This document shows, piece by piece, positions 32,582 to 40,856 of a stretch of DNA of 64,000 nt. A model generated the notes under the pieces. That model was given only the letters and a program-made list of their open reading frames with translations. It was not told the DNA's origin and did no database searches. The stretch comes from JAUILH01 sp964230215. Its GTDB lineage: Bacteria; Bacteroidota; Bacteroidia; Flavobacteriales_D; JAUILH01. The stretch is taken from contig CAXRGQ010000014.1 in NCBI GenBank assembly GCA_964230215.1, positions 1-64,000 on the forward strand. Reading direction: 5' to 3'. Position 1 is the first letter of the stretch; each line of letters begins with the position of its first letter. Both the position numbers and the translations under genes were made by a program.

Positions 32582-33295
32582 ATGGGACAAAAGACGAATC
32601 CAATAGGTAATAGATTAGGTTTCATCAAAGGATGGGATTCAAACTGGTACGGTGGTCGTGACTATACTGAGAAATTGGTAGAGGATGATAAGATCAGAAA
32701 GTACTTGAATGCACGTCTTCAAAAAGCTAGTATCTCTAAGATTATTATTGAGAGAACGTTGAAACTGGTAACTGTTACTATTAATACTGCTAGACCTGGT
32801 GTAATTATCGGAAAAGGTGGTCAAGAGGTTGACAAATTAAAAGAAGAGTTGAAAAAACTTACTAAGAAGGAAGTTCAAATCAACATCTTTGAGATTAAGA
32901 GACCAGAACTTGATGCACAGTTGGTTGCTGATAGCATAGCACGCCAAATTGAAGCTAGAATTTCATTCAGAAGAGCGATTAAAATGTCTATCGCTTCAAC
33001 TATGAGAATGGGAGCTGAAGGAATTAAGGTTTTAATCTCTGGAAGATTAAACGGAGCTGAGATGGCAAGAAGCGAAATGTATAAAGAAGGAAGAACTCCT
33101 CTACATACATTTAGAGCAGATATTGACTATGCTTTAGCAGAAGCGCACACAACTTACGGACGTATCGGAATTAAAGTTTGGATATGTAAGGGAGAAGTTT
33201 TCGGAAAACGTGATTTATCACCGAATTTCGGAGCGCAGAATGGAAAACCTGGAGCCGGAGGAGCAAAAGGTAAAGGAAATAAGAGAAGAAAATAA
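32582..33295 (+). CDS. rpsC: 30S ribosomal protein S3
   Basis: S3 helps form the mRNA entry channel. The KH domain carries ARPGVIIGKGGQEVDKLK, and the C-terminal domain SGRLNGAEMARSEMYKEGR. 237 residues, with a Gly/Lys-rich tail (GAGGAKGKGNKRRK). Confidence 0.97.
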   Translation: MGQKTNPIGNRLGFIKGWDSNWYGGRDYTEKLVEDDKIRKYLNARLQKASISKIIIERTLKLVTVTINTARPGVIIGKGGQEVDKLKEELKKLTKKEVQINIFEIKRPELDAQLVADSIARQIEARISFRRAIKMSIASTMRMGAEGIKVLISGRLNGAEMARSEMYKEGRTPLHTFRADIDYALAEAHTTYGRIGIKVWICKGEVFGKRDLSPNFGAQNGKPGAGGAKGKGNKRRK

Positions 33296-33311
33296 GACAA
33301 AAATTTAGGCC

Positions 33312-33737
33312 ATGTTACAACCTAAAAGAACGAAATACAGAAAGAATCAAAAGGGTAGAATTAAAGGTAATGCACAGAGAGGTGCAGAACTTGCATTCGG
33401 TTCATTTGGACTAAAAACCCTTGACGAAGGATTCATCACTTCAAGACAAATAGAAGCTGCAAGGATTGCGGTTACTCGTTATATGAAGAGAGAAGGAAAA
33501 GTGTGGATTAGAATATTTCCAGACAAACCAATCACTTCTAAGCCTGCAGAGGTAAGGATGGGTAAAGGTAAAGGTGCGTTAAGCCATTGGGTTGCGCCTG
33601 TTAAGCCTGGCAGAATTATGTTTGAAGCTGAAGGTGTTCCGTTCGAAACAGCTAAGGAAGCCATGAGACTTGCTGCTCAAAAGCTACCGGTAAAAACTAA
33701 ATTTGTTGTACGTAGAGATTACGTTGAATCAAAATAA
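33312..33737 (+). CDS. rplP: 50S ribosomal protein L16
   Basis: L16 organises the A-site region of the 50S subunit. MLQPKRTKYRKNQKGR and RMGKGKGALSHWVAPVKPG are family hallmarks. 141 residues, normal. Confidence 0.98.
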   Translation: MLQPKRTKYRKNQKGRIKGNAQRGAELAFGSFGLKTLDEGFITSRQIEAARIAVTRYMKREGKVWIRIFPDKPITSKPAEVRMGKGKGALSHWVAPVKPGRIMFEAEGVPFETAKEAMRLAAQKLPVKTKFVVRRDYVESK

Positions 33738-33747
33738 TAAGTAGATC

Positions 33748-33945
33748 ATGAAGGCATCAGAAATAAGAGAATTGTCTAGCGCTGATTTGAAAGAAAGAAT
33801 CGACGAACAGACTACACTTTATCGCAAGATGAAGATGGATAATGTTGTATCTGACATTGAAAATCCAATTAGAATCAGATCTACAAGAAAGACAATTGCA
33901 AGATTGAAAACCGAGTTAAGAGCCAGACAATTGGCTGAGAAATAA
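33748..33945 (+). CDS. rpmC: 50S ribosomal protein L29
   Basis: L29 is a two-helix protein near the tunnel exit. MKASEIRELSSADLKERI and the C-terminal helix IARLKTELRARQL match. 65 residues. It shares a TAATG overlap with rpsQ. Confidence 0.96.
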   Translation: MKASEIRELSSADLKERIDEQTTLYRKMKMDNVVSDIENPIRIRSTRKTIARLKTELRARQLAEK

Positions 33946-34211
33946 TGGAAGTAATGGAAAAGAGAAACTTACGAAAGGAAAGAATCGGGGTAGTGACCAG
34001 CGACAAAATGGATAAGTCCATCGTTGTATCGGTTGAGCGTAAAGTAAAGCACCCTATATACGGTAAGTTCGTTAAAAAGACGACTAAGTTTGTTGCTCAT
34101 GATGAGAAGGACGAGTGTAACATTGGTGACACTGTTCGTATCATGGAAACTAGAAAGTTGAGCAAGAGAAAGTGGTGGAGATTGGTCGAAATAATTGAAA
34201 GAGCTAAATAA
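33945..34211 (+). CDS. rpsQ: 30S ribosomal protein S17
   Basis: S17 is an OB-fold 16S binder. RKERIGVVTSDKMDKSIVVSVERKVKHPIYGK is conserved. 88 residues from the overlapped ATG; an internal ATG at 33954 (Met 4) is another possible start. Confidence 0.96.
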   Translation: MEVMEKRNLRKERIGVVTSDKMDKSIVVSVERKVKHPIYGKFVKKTTKFVAHDEKDECNIGDTVRIMETRKLSKRKWWRLVEIIERAK

Positions 34212-34217
34212 TTAATC

Positions 34218-34586
34218 ATGATACAACAGGAATCAAGATTATCAGTTGCAGATAACAGCGGAGCAAAAGAAGTACTTTGTATTCGTGTACTAGGTGGTAC
34301 AAAAAGAAGATATGCTTCTATCGGGGATCAGATTGTAGTGTCTGTAAAGAATGCAATGCCTTCTGGTAATGTTAAAAAAGGACAAGTGTCTAGAGCCGTT
34401 ATCGTAAGAACGAAGAAAGAAGTTCGTAGACAGGATGGTTCATACATCAGATTTGATGACAACGCAGTAGTGTTGTTAAACCAAGGTGGTGAGATGAGAG
34501 GAACAAGGATTTTTGGCCCTGTCGCTAGAGAACTTAGAGAAAAGCAGTTTATGAAAATTGTATCACTTGCACCAGAGGTGATCTAA
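34218..34586 (+). CDS. rplN: 50S ribosomal protein L14
   Basis: L14 lies at the subunit interface and contacts factor-binding sites. MIQQESRLSVADNSGAKEVLCIRVLGG and RIFGPVARELREKQFMKIVSLAPEV are almost invariant. 122 residues. First gene of the spc section; no promoter is seen in the six-base gap. Confidence 0.98.
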   Translation: MIQQESRLSVADNSGAKEVLCIRVLGGTKRRYASIGDQIVVSVKNAMPSGNVKKGQVSRAVIVRTKKEVRRQDGSYIRFDDNAVVLLNQGGEMRGTRIFGPVARELREKQFMKIVSLAPEVI

Positions 34587-34597
34587 TTTTAGAAGAT

Positions 34598-34918
34598 ATG
34601 CAAAAGAAATTACACATAAAGAAAGGAGACACCGTAGTAGTCATTGCCGGTAAAGAAAGAGGCAAAGAAGGTGTTGTTCTTCAAGTGAACCGTAAATCAG
34701 ACAGAGTGTTGATTGAAGGACTTAACATTGTTAAAAAACATGAGAAGCCATCAGCAGCAAACACTGAAGGTGGAATCACTGAAAAAGAAGCTGGAATTCA
34801 CATTTCTAATGTAATGCTTGTTAGTGGCGGTAAAGCTACTCGTGTTGGCAGAAAATTAGATGAGAAGTCTGGTAAGATTAAGAGATATTCTAAGAAAACC
34901 GGAGAAATCATAGAGTAA
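34598..34918 (+). CDS. rplX: 50S ribosomal protein L24
   Basis: L24 initiates 50S assembly. The KOW motif KKGDTVVVIAGKERGKEGVVLQV is present near the N-terminus. 106 residues. It overlaps rplE by one base (TAATG). Confidence 0.97.
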   Translation: MQKKLHIKKGDTVVVIAGKERGKEGVVLQVNRKSDRVLIEGLNIVKKHEKPSAANTEGGITEKEAGIHISNVMLVSGGKATRVGRKLDEKSGKIKRYSKKTGEIIE

Positions 34919-35469
34919 TGAGCTATACACCGAGATTAAGAGAAAAGTATCAGAAAGAAGTTGTTCCAGCACTTATGGAGCAGTTCGGATACAAAAGCAT
35001 TATGCAAGTGCCTAAGATTGAGAAAATTTGTATCAATCAAGGTGTTGGTGATGCAGTGTCAGATAAGAAGTTGATCGAATATGCAGTAAATGAGATGACT
35101 CAAATTACTGGTCAGAAAGCGATGATTACTTATTCAAAGAAAGACATCTCTAACTTTAAATTACGTAAGGGAATGCCAATTGGTGCTCGCGTTACGTTAA
35201 GAGGAGAAAAGATGTACGAATTTTTGGATAGACTTATTTCTGTTGCTTTACCAAGAACAAGAGATTTTAGAGGCGTAAAATCTAAGGGCTTTGATAGATT
35301 TGGAAACTACACTTTTGGAGTGAAAGAACAGATCATTTTCCCTGAGATTGATATCGATAAAGTGAATAAAATCACTGGTATGGATATCACATTTGTGACC
35401 TCTGCTGAAAGTAAAGAAGAATCAAAAGCATTGTTAGAGGGATTCGGTTTCCCCTTTGCTAAAAATTAA
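34918..35469 (+). CDS. rplE: 50S ribosomal protein L5
   Basis: L5 binds 5S rRNA and the central protuberance. The signature LRKGMPIGARVTLRGEKMYEFLDRL and the C-terminal GLEGFGFPF-like end (here LLEGFGFPFAKN) fit. 183 residues. Confidence 0.98.
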   Translation: MSYTPRLREKYQKEVVPALMEQFGYKSIMQVPKIEKICINQGVGDAVSDKKLIEYAVNEMTQITGQKAMITYSKKDISNFKLRKGMPIGARVTLRGEKMYEFLDRLISVALPRTRDFRGVKSKGFDRFGNYTFGVKEQIIFPEIDIDKVNKITGMDITFVTSAESKEESKALLEGFGFPFAKN

Positions 35470-35472
35470 GAT

Positions 35473-35742
35473 ATGGCAAAAGAATCAATGAAAGCGCGTG
35501 AGCGCAAAAGAGAAAGGTTAGTTGCTAAGTATGCTGCTAAAAGAGCTGCCTTAAAAGAAGCAGGTGATTGGGATGCGCTTCAAAAGCTTCCTAAAAACTC
35601 TTCAAAAGTTAGAATGCACAATAGATGTCAACTAACTGGTAGACCAAGAGGGTATATGAGACAATTTGGAATTTCGAGAGTAACGTTCAGAGAAATGGCT
35701 GTTGCAGGAAAAATACCAGGTGTTACAAAAGCTAGCTGGTAA
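35473..35742 (+). CDS. rpsN: 30S ribosomal protein S14, zinc-free type
   Basis: S14 in the 30S head. At 89 residues this is the long form without zinc ligands; it has a single Cys in MHNRCQLTGRPRGYMRQFGISR. The N-terminus is Lys/Arg-rich (AKESMKARERKRERLVAKY). It lies three bases after rplE. Confidence 0.97.
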   Translation: MAKESMKARERKRERLVAKYAAKRAALKEAGDWDALQKLPKNSSKVRMHNRCQLTGRPRGYMRQFGISRVTFREMAVAGKIPGVTKASW

Positions 35743-35775
35743 ATAAATAAGTAAATAATAAATTAAAATTTTAGT

Positions 35776-36174
35776 ATGTATTCAGATCCAATAGCCGATT
35801 ACTTGACTAGAATCCGTAATGGAATCATGGCTAACAAGAAAGTGGTAGAAATACCTTCTTCTAAGCTAAAAAAATCCATGACGGAAATTCTTTTTGACAA
35901 GGGATACATTTTGAACTATAAGTTCGAAGATGAAGGCAACCAAGGAAAGATAAAGATAGCCTTGAAGTACCACCCATCCACTAAATTACCTGCAATCAAG
36001 AAATTGGAAAGAATTTCTAGACCAGGTTTAAGAAGATATGCTAGCGCAACAGAAATGCCTAGAGTATTGAATGGATTAGGTATAGCAATCGTGTCAACTT
36101 CTAAAGGTCTAATCACCGATAAAGAAGCTAGAGTCATGAATGTGGGTGGTGAAGTTTTATGTTACATTTATTAA
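35776..36174 (+). CDS. rpsH: 30S ribosomal protein S8
   Basis: S8 is a primary 16S binder and, in E. coli, the spc operon repressor. YSDPIADYLTRIRNGIMANKK and the C-terminal STSKGLITDKEARVMNVGGEVLCYIY are diagnostic. 132 residues. Confidence 0.98.
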   Translation: MYSDPIADYLTRIRNGIMANKKVVEIPSSKLKKSMTEILFDKGYILNYKFEDEGNQGKIKIALKYHPSTKLPAIKKLERISRPGLRRYASATEMPRVLNGLGIAIVSTSKGLITDKEARVMNVGGEVLCYIY

Positions 36175-36186
36175 TAATAGAAAGAA

Positions 36187-36741
36187 ATGTCTAGAATAGG
36201 AAACGCACCCATAAGTATACCGTCTGGAGTTGAAGTATCAGTTAATGAAACTTCAGTTACAGTTAAAGGACCAAAAGGAGAAATTTCTCAGGAATTTGAC
36301 GCTTCTGCTATTACTATTAAAGTAGAAGATGGAAACGTTGAAGTTTCGAGAAAGTCTGAGGCAAAAGACCACAAGGCTAAACACGGTCTATATAGATCGT
36401 TAATTAATAATGCAGTTGAAGGTGTAGCAAATGGCTACAAAATCGAGCAAGAATTGCACGGTGTAGGTTATAGAGCAAACGCTAGCGGACAGCAGTTAGA
36501 GCTTATGTTAGGTTACTCTCACCCAATTGTATTCGAACTTCCATCTGAGGTTAAGGTAAGCGCTGAAACTCAAAAAGGTCAACCACCATTGGTTACTCTT
36601 GAGTCTCATGATAAGCAGTTAATCGGTCAAATCGCAGCAAAGATTAGATCGTTTAGAAAGCCTGAACCTTACAAAGGAAAAGGAATTAGATTTAAAGGAG
36701 AACACATTAGAAGAAAAGCTGGTAAAGCAGCTGCTAAATAA
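36187..36741 (+). CDS. rplF: 50S ribosomal protein L6
   Basis: L6 sits near the factor-binding stalk. MSRIGNAPISIPSGVEVSV and PEPYKGKGIRFKGEHIRRKAGK are clear. 184 residues. Confidence 0.98.
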   Translation: MSRIGNAPISIPSGVEVSVNETSVTVKGPKGEISQEFDASAITIKVEDGNVEVSRKSEAKDHKAKHGLYRSLINNAVEGVANGYKIEQELHGVGYRANASGQQLELMLGYSHPIVFELPSEVKVSAETQKGQPPLVTLESHDKQLIGQIAAKIRSFRKPEPYKGKGIRFKGEHIRRKAGKAAAK

Positions 36742-36749
36742 TAAAAGCT

Positions 36750-37103
36750 ATGGCACTAAGTAAATCTGAAAGAAGAACAAGAATCAGAAGACGTATTAGA
36801 AAGAATGTTTCTGGTACTGCGCAGAAGCCAAGAGTGGCCGTATTCAGAAGTAATAAGCAAATTTATGCTCAGATTATTGATGATGTAAACGGTGTAACGC
36901 TTTTATCAGCTTCTTCACTAAAGAATAAAGACGCACAGACTATTTCAAAAACTGAGCAAGCAGCAATGGTTGGGAAAGAACTTGGAGAGAAAGCTGTTAA
37001 AGCAGGAATCACTGAGGCTGTTTTTGATAGAGGTGGATATAGATTCCACGGTCGTGTAAAACACCTAGCTGACGCAGCTAGAGAAGCAGGTCTAAAATTA
37101 TAA
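36750..37103 (+). CDS. rplR: 50S ribosomal protein L18
   Basis: L18 binds 5S rRNA. KPRVAVFRSNKQIYAQIIDDV and VFDRGGYRFHGRVKHLADAAREAGL are conserved. 117 residues. Confidence 0.98.
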   Translation: MALSKSERRTRIRRRIRKNVSGTAQKPRVAVFRSNKQIYAQIIDDVNGVTLLSASSLKNKDAQTISKTEQAAMVGKELGEKAVKAGITEAVFDRGGYRFHGRVKHLADAAREAGLKL

Positions 37104-37122
37104 TTGTAGAGAAATTAAAGTT

Positions 37123-37641
37123 ATGGCGAAAGCAAACGTAAAAAGAGTAAAATCAAGTGATATCGAATTAAAGGATACACTTGTGGCGATCAACCGTGTT
37201 ACTAAGGTAACTAAGGGTGGTAGAACATTCAGCTTCTCTGCAATTGTAGTTGTTGGAAACGAGAATGGAATCGTTGGCCACGGACTTGGAAAAGCGAAAG
37301 AAGTAACAACAGCAATCGAAAAAGCGATTGATGATGCTAAGAAAAGCTTAGTTAAGGTACCAGTATTGAAAGGTACAGTTCCTCATCAGCAAATTGGAAA
37401 GTTTGGTGGTGCTAAGGTTCTTCTTAAGCCAGCTTCTTCCGGTACAGGTTTGATAGCAGGGGGTGCAATGCGTGCAGTACTAGAAAGTGCTGGTGTAAAA
37501 GACGTATTGGCAAAGTCTCAAGGTTCATCAAATCCGCACAACGTTGTTAAGGCAACTATGGAAGCTTTAATGCAAATGAGAGATGCTAGAATTGTAGCTG
37601 CTCAGAGAGGCATTGAAATGGATAAAGTGTTTAACGGTTAA
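37123..37641 (+). CDS. rpsE: 30S ribosomal protein S5
   Basis: S5 affects accuracy and shapes the mRNA path. The RNA-binding block VTKGGRTFSFSAIVVVGNENG is followed by GLGKAKEVTTAIEKA and GTGLIAGGAMRAVLE. No spectinomycin-type deletion is evident in the TKGGRT loop. 172 residues. Confidence 0.98.
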   Translation: MAKANVKRVKSSDIELKDTLVAINRVTKVTKGGRTFSFSAIVVVGNENGIVGHGLGKAKEVTTAIEKAIDDAKKSLVKVPVLKGTVPHQQIGKFGGAKVLLKPASSGTGLIAGGAMRAVLESAGVKDVLAKSQGSSNPHNVVKATMEALMQMRDARIVAAQRGIEMDKVFNG

Positions 37642-37652
37642 AATTTGATCTC

Positions 37653-37829
37653 ATGGCAAAAGTGAAAGTAAAATTAGTTAGAAGTACGATCAATCGTCCT
37701 AAGAGACAAAAAGCAACTGTACAAGCGCTTGGTCTAAAAAAACTTAATCAAGTAGTAGAGCATGAGGGAACTCCTCAAATTCTTGGAATGATTAAGAAAG
37801 TTGAACATTTGGTTGAAATTCAATCGTAA
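37653..37829 (+). CDS. rpmD: 50S ribosomal protein L30
   Basis: A 58-residue frame between rpsE and rplO, in the usual spc position, starting MAKVKVKLVRSTINRPKR and containing QALGLKKLNQVVEHEGTPQILGMI. These match the L30 core, including the TIGRPxxQ-like loop. It starts at the ATG 11 bases past the rpsE stop and ends at TAA 37827-37829. Confidence 0.96.
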   Translation: MAKVKVKLVRSTINRPKRQKATVQALGLKKLNQVVEHEGTPQILGMIKKVEHLVEIQS

Positions 37830-37840
37830 TAAGATATAAG

Positions 37841-38287
37841 ATGGATTTAAGTAAATTAAAACCAGCTAGTGGCTCTACTAAGAGTGAAAAGAGAATCGGT
37901 CGCGGACAGGGTTCTGGTAGAGGTGGTACTTCTACAAGAGGTCATAAGGGAGCGAAATCTAGATCTGGTTATAGCAAGAAAATCGGTTTTGAAGGTGGAC
38001 AAATGCCACTTCAAAGAAGAGTGCCTAAGTTTGGATTTAAAAACCCAAATAGAGTTGAGTATAAGGGAATCAACCTTGACGTAATTCAAGCACTAGTCGA
38101 TAATAAGAAAGTGAAAGAAATCACTCCAGAAGTTTTAGCTGAGAATGGTTTAGTTAGTAAAACTGAATTAGTGAAAATCCTTGGAAGAGGTGAACTAAAA
38201 GCTAAGATTAACGTTAGTGCACATGCATTCTCTGCTTCTGCAAAAGAAGCTATCGAGAAGGCTGGTGGTGAAGTAGTAGTGATATAA
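37841..38287 (+). CDS. rplO: 50S ribosomal protein L15
   Basis: L15 stabilises the central protuberance. The Gly/Arg-rich N-terminus KRIGRGQGSGRGGTSTRGHKGAKSR and GGQMPLQRRVPKFGFKN are diagnostic. 148 residues. Two bases separate it from the long secY frame. Confidence 0.97.
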   Translation: MDLSKLKPASGSTKSEKRIGRGQGSGRGGTSTRGHKGAKSRSGYSKKIGFEGGQMPLQRRVPKFGFKNPNRVEYKGINLDVIQALVDNKKVKEITPEVLAENGLVSKTELVKILGRGELKAKINVSAHAFSASAKEAIEKAGGEVVVI

Positions 38288-38303
38288 GTTGAAGAAGACT
38301 GTA

Positions 38304-39626
38304 ATGAAGGAATTTTTACATACATTAAAGAACATTTGGAGCATAGAAGAACTTAAGAAAAAGATTCTTTTTACGCTTGGAATGATTCTTATTTTTAGAG
38401 TACTGTCGTTTGTGACGCTACCTGGTGTTAACCCAGATGCGTTAAGCAACAGTATGGGAAGTTTGGGAGATTTATTAAACATGTTCTCGGGTGGTGCATT
38501 TACAAATGCGTCTATTGCCGCTCTTGGAATCATGCCTTACATTACAGCATCCATTATTATGCAGTTATTGGGTATTGCTGTTCCGGCTATCCAAAAAATG
38601 CAAAGAGAAGGAGAAAGTGGTCAGAAGAAAATCAATCAGTACACACGTTATTTAACGATTGTAATTTGTGCTTTCCAAGCACCAGGTTATATCGCTATGT
38701 TTGTGCCTGGTAACGCTAGACCAGATGATCCGTTCTGGTGGATTACTTCAGTTTTAATACTTGTAACAGGTACCTTATTCATTATGTGGATCGGTGAAAA
38801 AATCACTGATAAGGGTATCGGTAATGGTATTTCACTTCTGATTATGATTGGTATTATCGCTGGATTGCCTAGAGCATTTACACAAGAGCTTGTGTCAAGA
38901 CATGATGCTGGTGGCTTAGTGTTGTTACTAGTTGAAATGGTGATGCTACTGTTCGTGATACTGTTTAGTATTATGCTGGTGCAAGGTACCCGAAGGGTCC
39001 CCATACAGTTTGCAAAACGAATCATGTCGGCACGTGGTGGTAGACAACAAGTAGGTCAAGCGCCAAGAAGATACTTACCATTAAAGGTGAATGCGGCTGG
39101 TGTAATGCCTATTATCTTTGCTCAGGCATTGATGGTGTTGCCAACCTATTTAGGATCAACATTACAGTGGCAGGCTTTGGCTGATTTTGCTAACCCTGCG
39201 AGTTTGACCTATAACTTGGTGTTGTTCTTCATGATTATAATATTCACATATTTCTATACGGCAATTACTATCAATCCGAATCAAATGGCAGATGAGCTAA
39301 AAAGGAACGGTGGATTTATTCCGGGAGTCAAACCAGGAAGAAAAACCGCAGAATTTTTGGATTCTCTATTATCTAGAATAACTTTGCCGGGCTCAATATT
39401 TTTGGGCATGATTGCAATTCTCCCTGCATTCGCAATGATGTTTGGAGTAAAGCAAGGTTTTGCTATGTTCTACGGAGGAACTTCATTGTTGATTCTTGTA
39501 GGGGTAGTACTTGATACATTGCAGCAGATTGAGACTTATTTGTTAAATAGACAATACGACGGATTAATGAAATCAGGACGCATTAAAGGAAGAAGCAGTA
39601 GCAACTTCCCAGGTGTGGCAGGGTAA
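38304..39626 (+). CDS. secY: protein translocase subunit SecY
   Basis: The channel of the Sec translocon: ten membrane helices over 440 residues. Signatures include LGIMPYITASIIMQLL, and GIGNGISLLIMIGIIAG near helix 5. The plug/pore region is between helices 1 and 2, and the cytosolic loop is RGGRQQVGQAPRRYLPLKVN. The ATG at 38304 is preferred because MKEFLHTLKNIWSIEELK aligns with usual starts; an upstream in-frame TTG at 38289, overlapping the rplO end region, would add five residues. Confidence 0.97.
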   Translation: MKEFLHTLKNIWSIEELKKKILFTLGMILIFRVLSFVTLPGVNPDALSNSMGSLGDLLNMFSGGAFTNASIAALGIMPYITASIIMQLLGIAVPAIQKMQREGESGQKKINQYTRYLTIVICAFQAPGYIAMFVPGNARPDDPFWWITSVLILVTGTLFIMWIGEKITDKGIGNGISLLIMIGIIAGLPRAFTQELVSRHDAGGLVLLLVEMVMLLFVILFSIMLVQGTRRVPIQFAKRIMSARGGRQQVGQAPRRYLPLKVNAAGVMPIIFAQALMVLPTYLGSTLQWQALADFANPASLTYNLVLFFMIIIFTYFYTAITINPNQMADELKRNGGFIPGVKPGRKTAEFLDSLLSRITLPGSIFLGMIAILPAFAMMFGVKQGFAMFYGGTSLLILVGVVLDTLQQIETYLLNRQYDGLMKSGRIKGRSSSNFPGVAG

Positions 39627-39631
39627 TTTAT

Positions 39632-39850
39632 ATGGCAAAACAAGCATCAATAGAGCAAGATGGAACGATAATAGAAGCATTATCAAATGCTATGTTCCGA
39701 GTGGAGTTAGAAAATGGGCACGTTATTACGGCACACATTTCTGGAAAGATGAGAATGTATTACATTAAAATCCTTCCAGGAGATAGAGTGAAAGTAGAAA
39801 TGTCTCCATACGATTTGACAAAAGGTAGAATAACGTTCAGATATAAATAG
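39632..39850 (+). CDS. infA: translation initiation factor IF-1
   Basis: IF-1 occupies the A site during initiation. An OB fold with EQDGTIIEALSNAMFRVELENGHVITAHISGKMR, then DRVKVEMSPYDLTKGRITFRYK. 72 residues, the usual length. It is five bases after secY. Confidence 0.98.
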   Translation: MAKQASIEQDGTIIEALSNAMFRVELENGHVITAHISGKMRMYYIKILPGDRVKVEMSPYDLTKGRITFRYK

Positions 39851-39870
39851 AACGTAAAAAATAAGAACTG

Positions 39871-39987
39871 ATGAAAGTAAGAGCATCATTAAAGAAAAGA
39901 TCAGCTGACTGCAAAATTGTACGCAGAAAAGGCAGATTGTATGTTATTAATAAGAAGAACCCTAGGTTTAAACAAAGACAAGGTTAA
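39871..39987 (+). CDS. rpmJ: 50S ribosomal protein L36, zinc-free type
   Basis: A 38-residue frame between infA and rpsM, beginning MKVRASLKKRSADCK and ending NPRFKQRQG, which is unmistakable L36. Of the four zinc ligands in the E. coli protein (Cys 11, Cys 14, Cys 27, His 33) only Cys 14 remains (Ser 11, Asn 27, Phe 33), so it cannot bind zinc in the usual way. Confidence 0.97.
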   Translation: MKVRASLKKRSADCKIVRRKGRLYVINKKNPRFKQRQG

Positions 39988-39999
39988 TATTTAAGTACT

Positions 40000-40377
40000 A
40001 TGGCTAGAATAGCAGGAATAGATTTACCTAAAAATAAGAGAGGCGTAATTGGCCTTACTTACATTTTTGGTATTGGTGCAAGCACCGCAAAGAAAATACT
40101 AGACGAATGTGGTATTGATCATAGCATCCGTGTTCAAGATTGGGATGACGATCAACTTGCCAAGATTAGAGGGTATATTAATGATAACATCAAAGTTGAA
40201 GGTTCGTTAAGATCTGAAATCCAATTAAACATTAAACGTTTAATGGATATCGGTTGTAACAGAGGTATCAGACATAGAGCTGGTCTTCCCCTTAGAGGTC
40301 AACGTACTAAGAACAACTCTAGAACTAGAAAAGGTAAAAGAAAAACTGTTGCTAACAAGAAAAAAGCAACTAAATAA
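40000..40377 (+). CDS. rpsM: 30S ribosomal protein S13
   Basis: S13 contacts the 50S subunit and P-site tRNA. MARIAGIDLPKNKRGVIGLTYIFGIG and the tail GCNRGIRHRAGLPLRGQRTKNNSRTRKGKRK are diagnostic. 125 residues. First gene of the alpha section, with only 12 bases before it, so no room for an E. coli-like alpha leader here. Confidence 0.98.
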   Translation: MARIAGIDLPKNKRGVIGLTYIFGIGASTAKKILDECGIDHSIRVQDWDDDQLAKIRGYINDNIKVEGSLRSEIQLNIKRLMDIGCNRGIRHRAGLPLRGQRTKNNSRTRKGKRKTVANKKKATK

Positions 40378-40392
40378 TAAGAGTGCTGAGTT

Positions 40393-40779
40393 ATGGCAAA
40401 GAGTAACGCAAAAAAGAAAAAGAATGTTAAAGTTGACAGCGTGGGTAAAGCATTTATCCAAGCTACGTTCAACAACATTATCATCTCTCTTACTAACGCA
40501 CAAGGTCAAGTTATTTCTTGGTCTTCTGCTGGTAAAATGGGATTCAGAGGTTCTAAGAAGAACACACCTTATGCTGCTCAGGTAGCTGCTGAAAACTGTT
40601 CTAAAGAGGCTTACGAGTTTGGCCTTAGAAGAGTTAAGGTATATGTTAAAGGACCAGGATCAGGTCGTGAATCTGCAATCAGATCAATCCACAATAGTGG
40701 TATTGAAGTGACTGAAATCAACGATATCACACCACTTCCGCACAACGGTTGTCGTCCACCTAAGAGAAGAAGAGTATAA
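40393..40779 (+). CDS. rpsK: 30S ribosomal protein S11
   Basis: S11 lies in the platform near the E site. AFIQATFNNIIISLTNAQGQVISWSSAGKMGFRGSKKNTPYAAQ and NDITPLPHNGCRPPKRRRV match. 128 residues. It is followed by the structured spacer before rpsD. Confidence 0.98.
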   Translation: MAKSNAKKKKNVKVDSVGKAFIQATFNNIIISLTNAQGQVISWSSAGKMGFRGSKKNTPYAAQVAAENCSKEAYEFGLRRVKVYVKGPGSGRESAIRSIHNSGIEVTEINDITPLPHNGCRPPKRRRV

Positions 40780-40793
40780 TAAAATTAATCATA

Positions 40794-40842
40794 GTTGGGA
40801 GCAGTATTATCGAAGGATATGCCTTAATTCATAATCCCCAAC
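40794..40842 (+). promoter_or_regulatory. nested hairpin leader of rpsD (candidate S4 autoregulatory element)
   Basis: In the 77-base gap before rpsD, three stems nest: GTTGGG (40794-40799) with CCCAAC (40837-40842), ATTAT (40806-40810) with ATAAT (40831-40835), and AAGG (40813-40816) with CCTT (40822-40825), closed by an ATATG loop. A 5' bulge AGCAGT and an internal loop CG/AATTC interrupt it. The ATG lies 14 bases further on. There is no U-tract, so it is not a terminator. S4 is a known autoregulator of its own operons in other bacteria. Confidence 0.6.
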
Positions 40843-40856
40843 AAAACTAAATTAAG

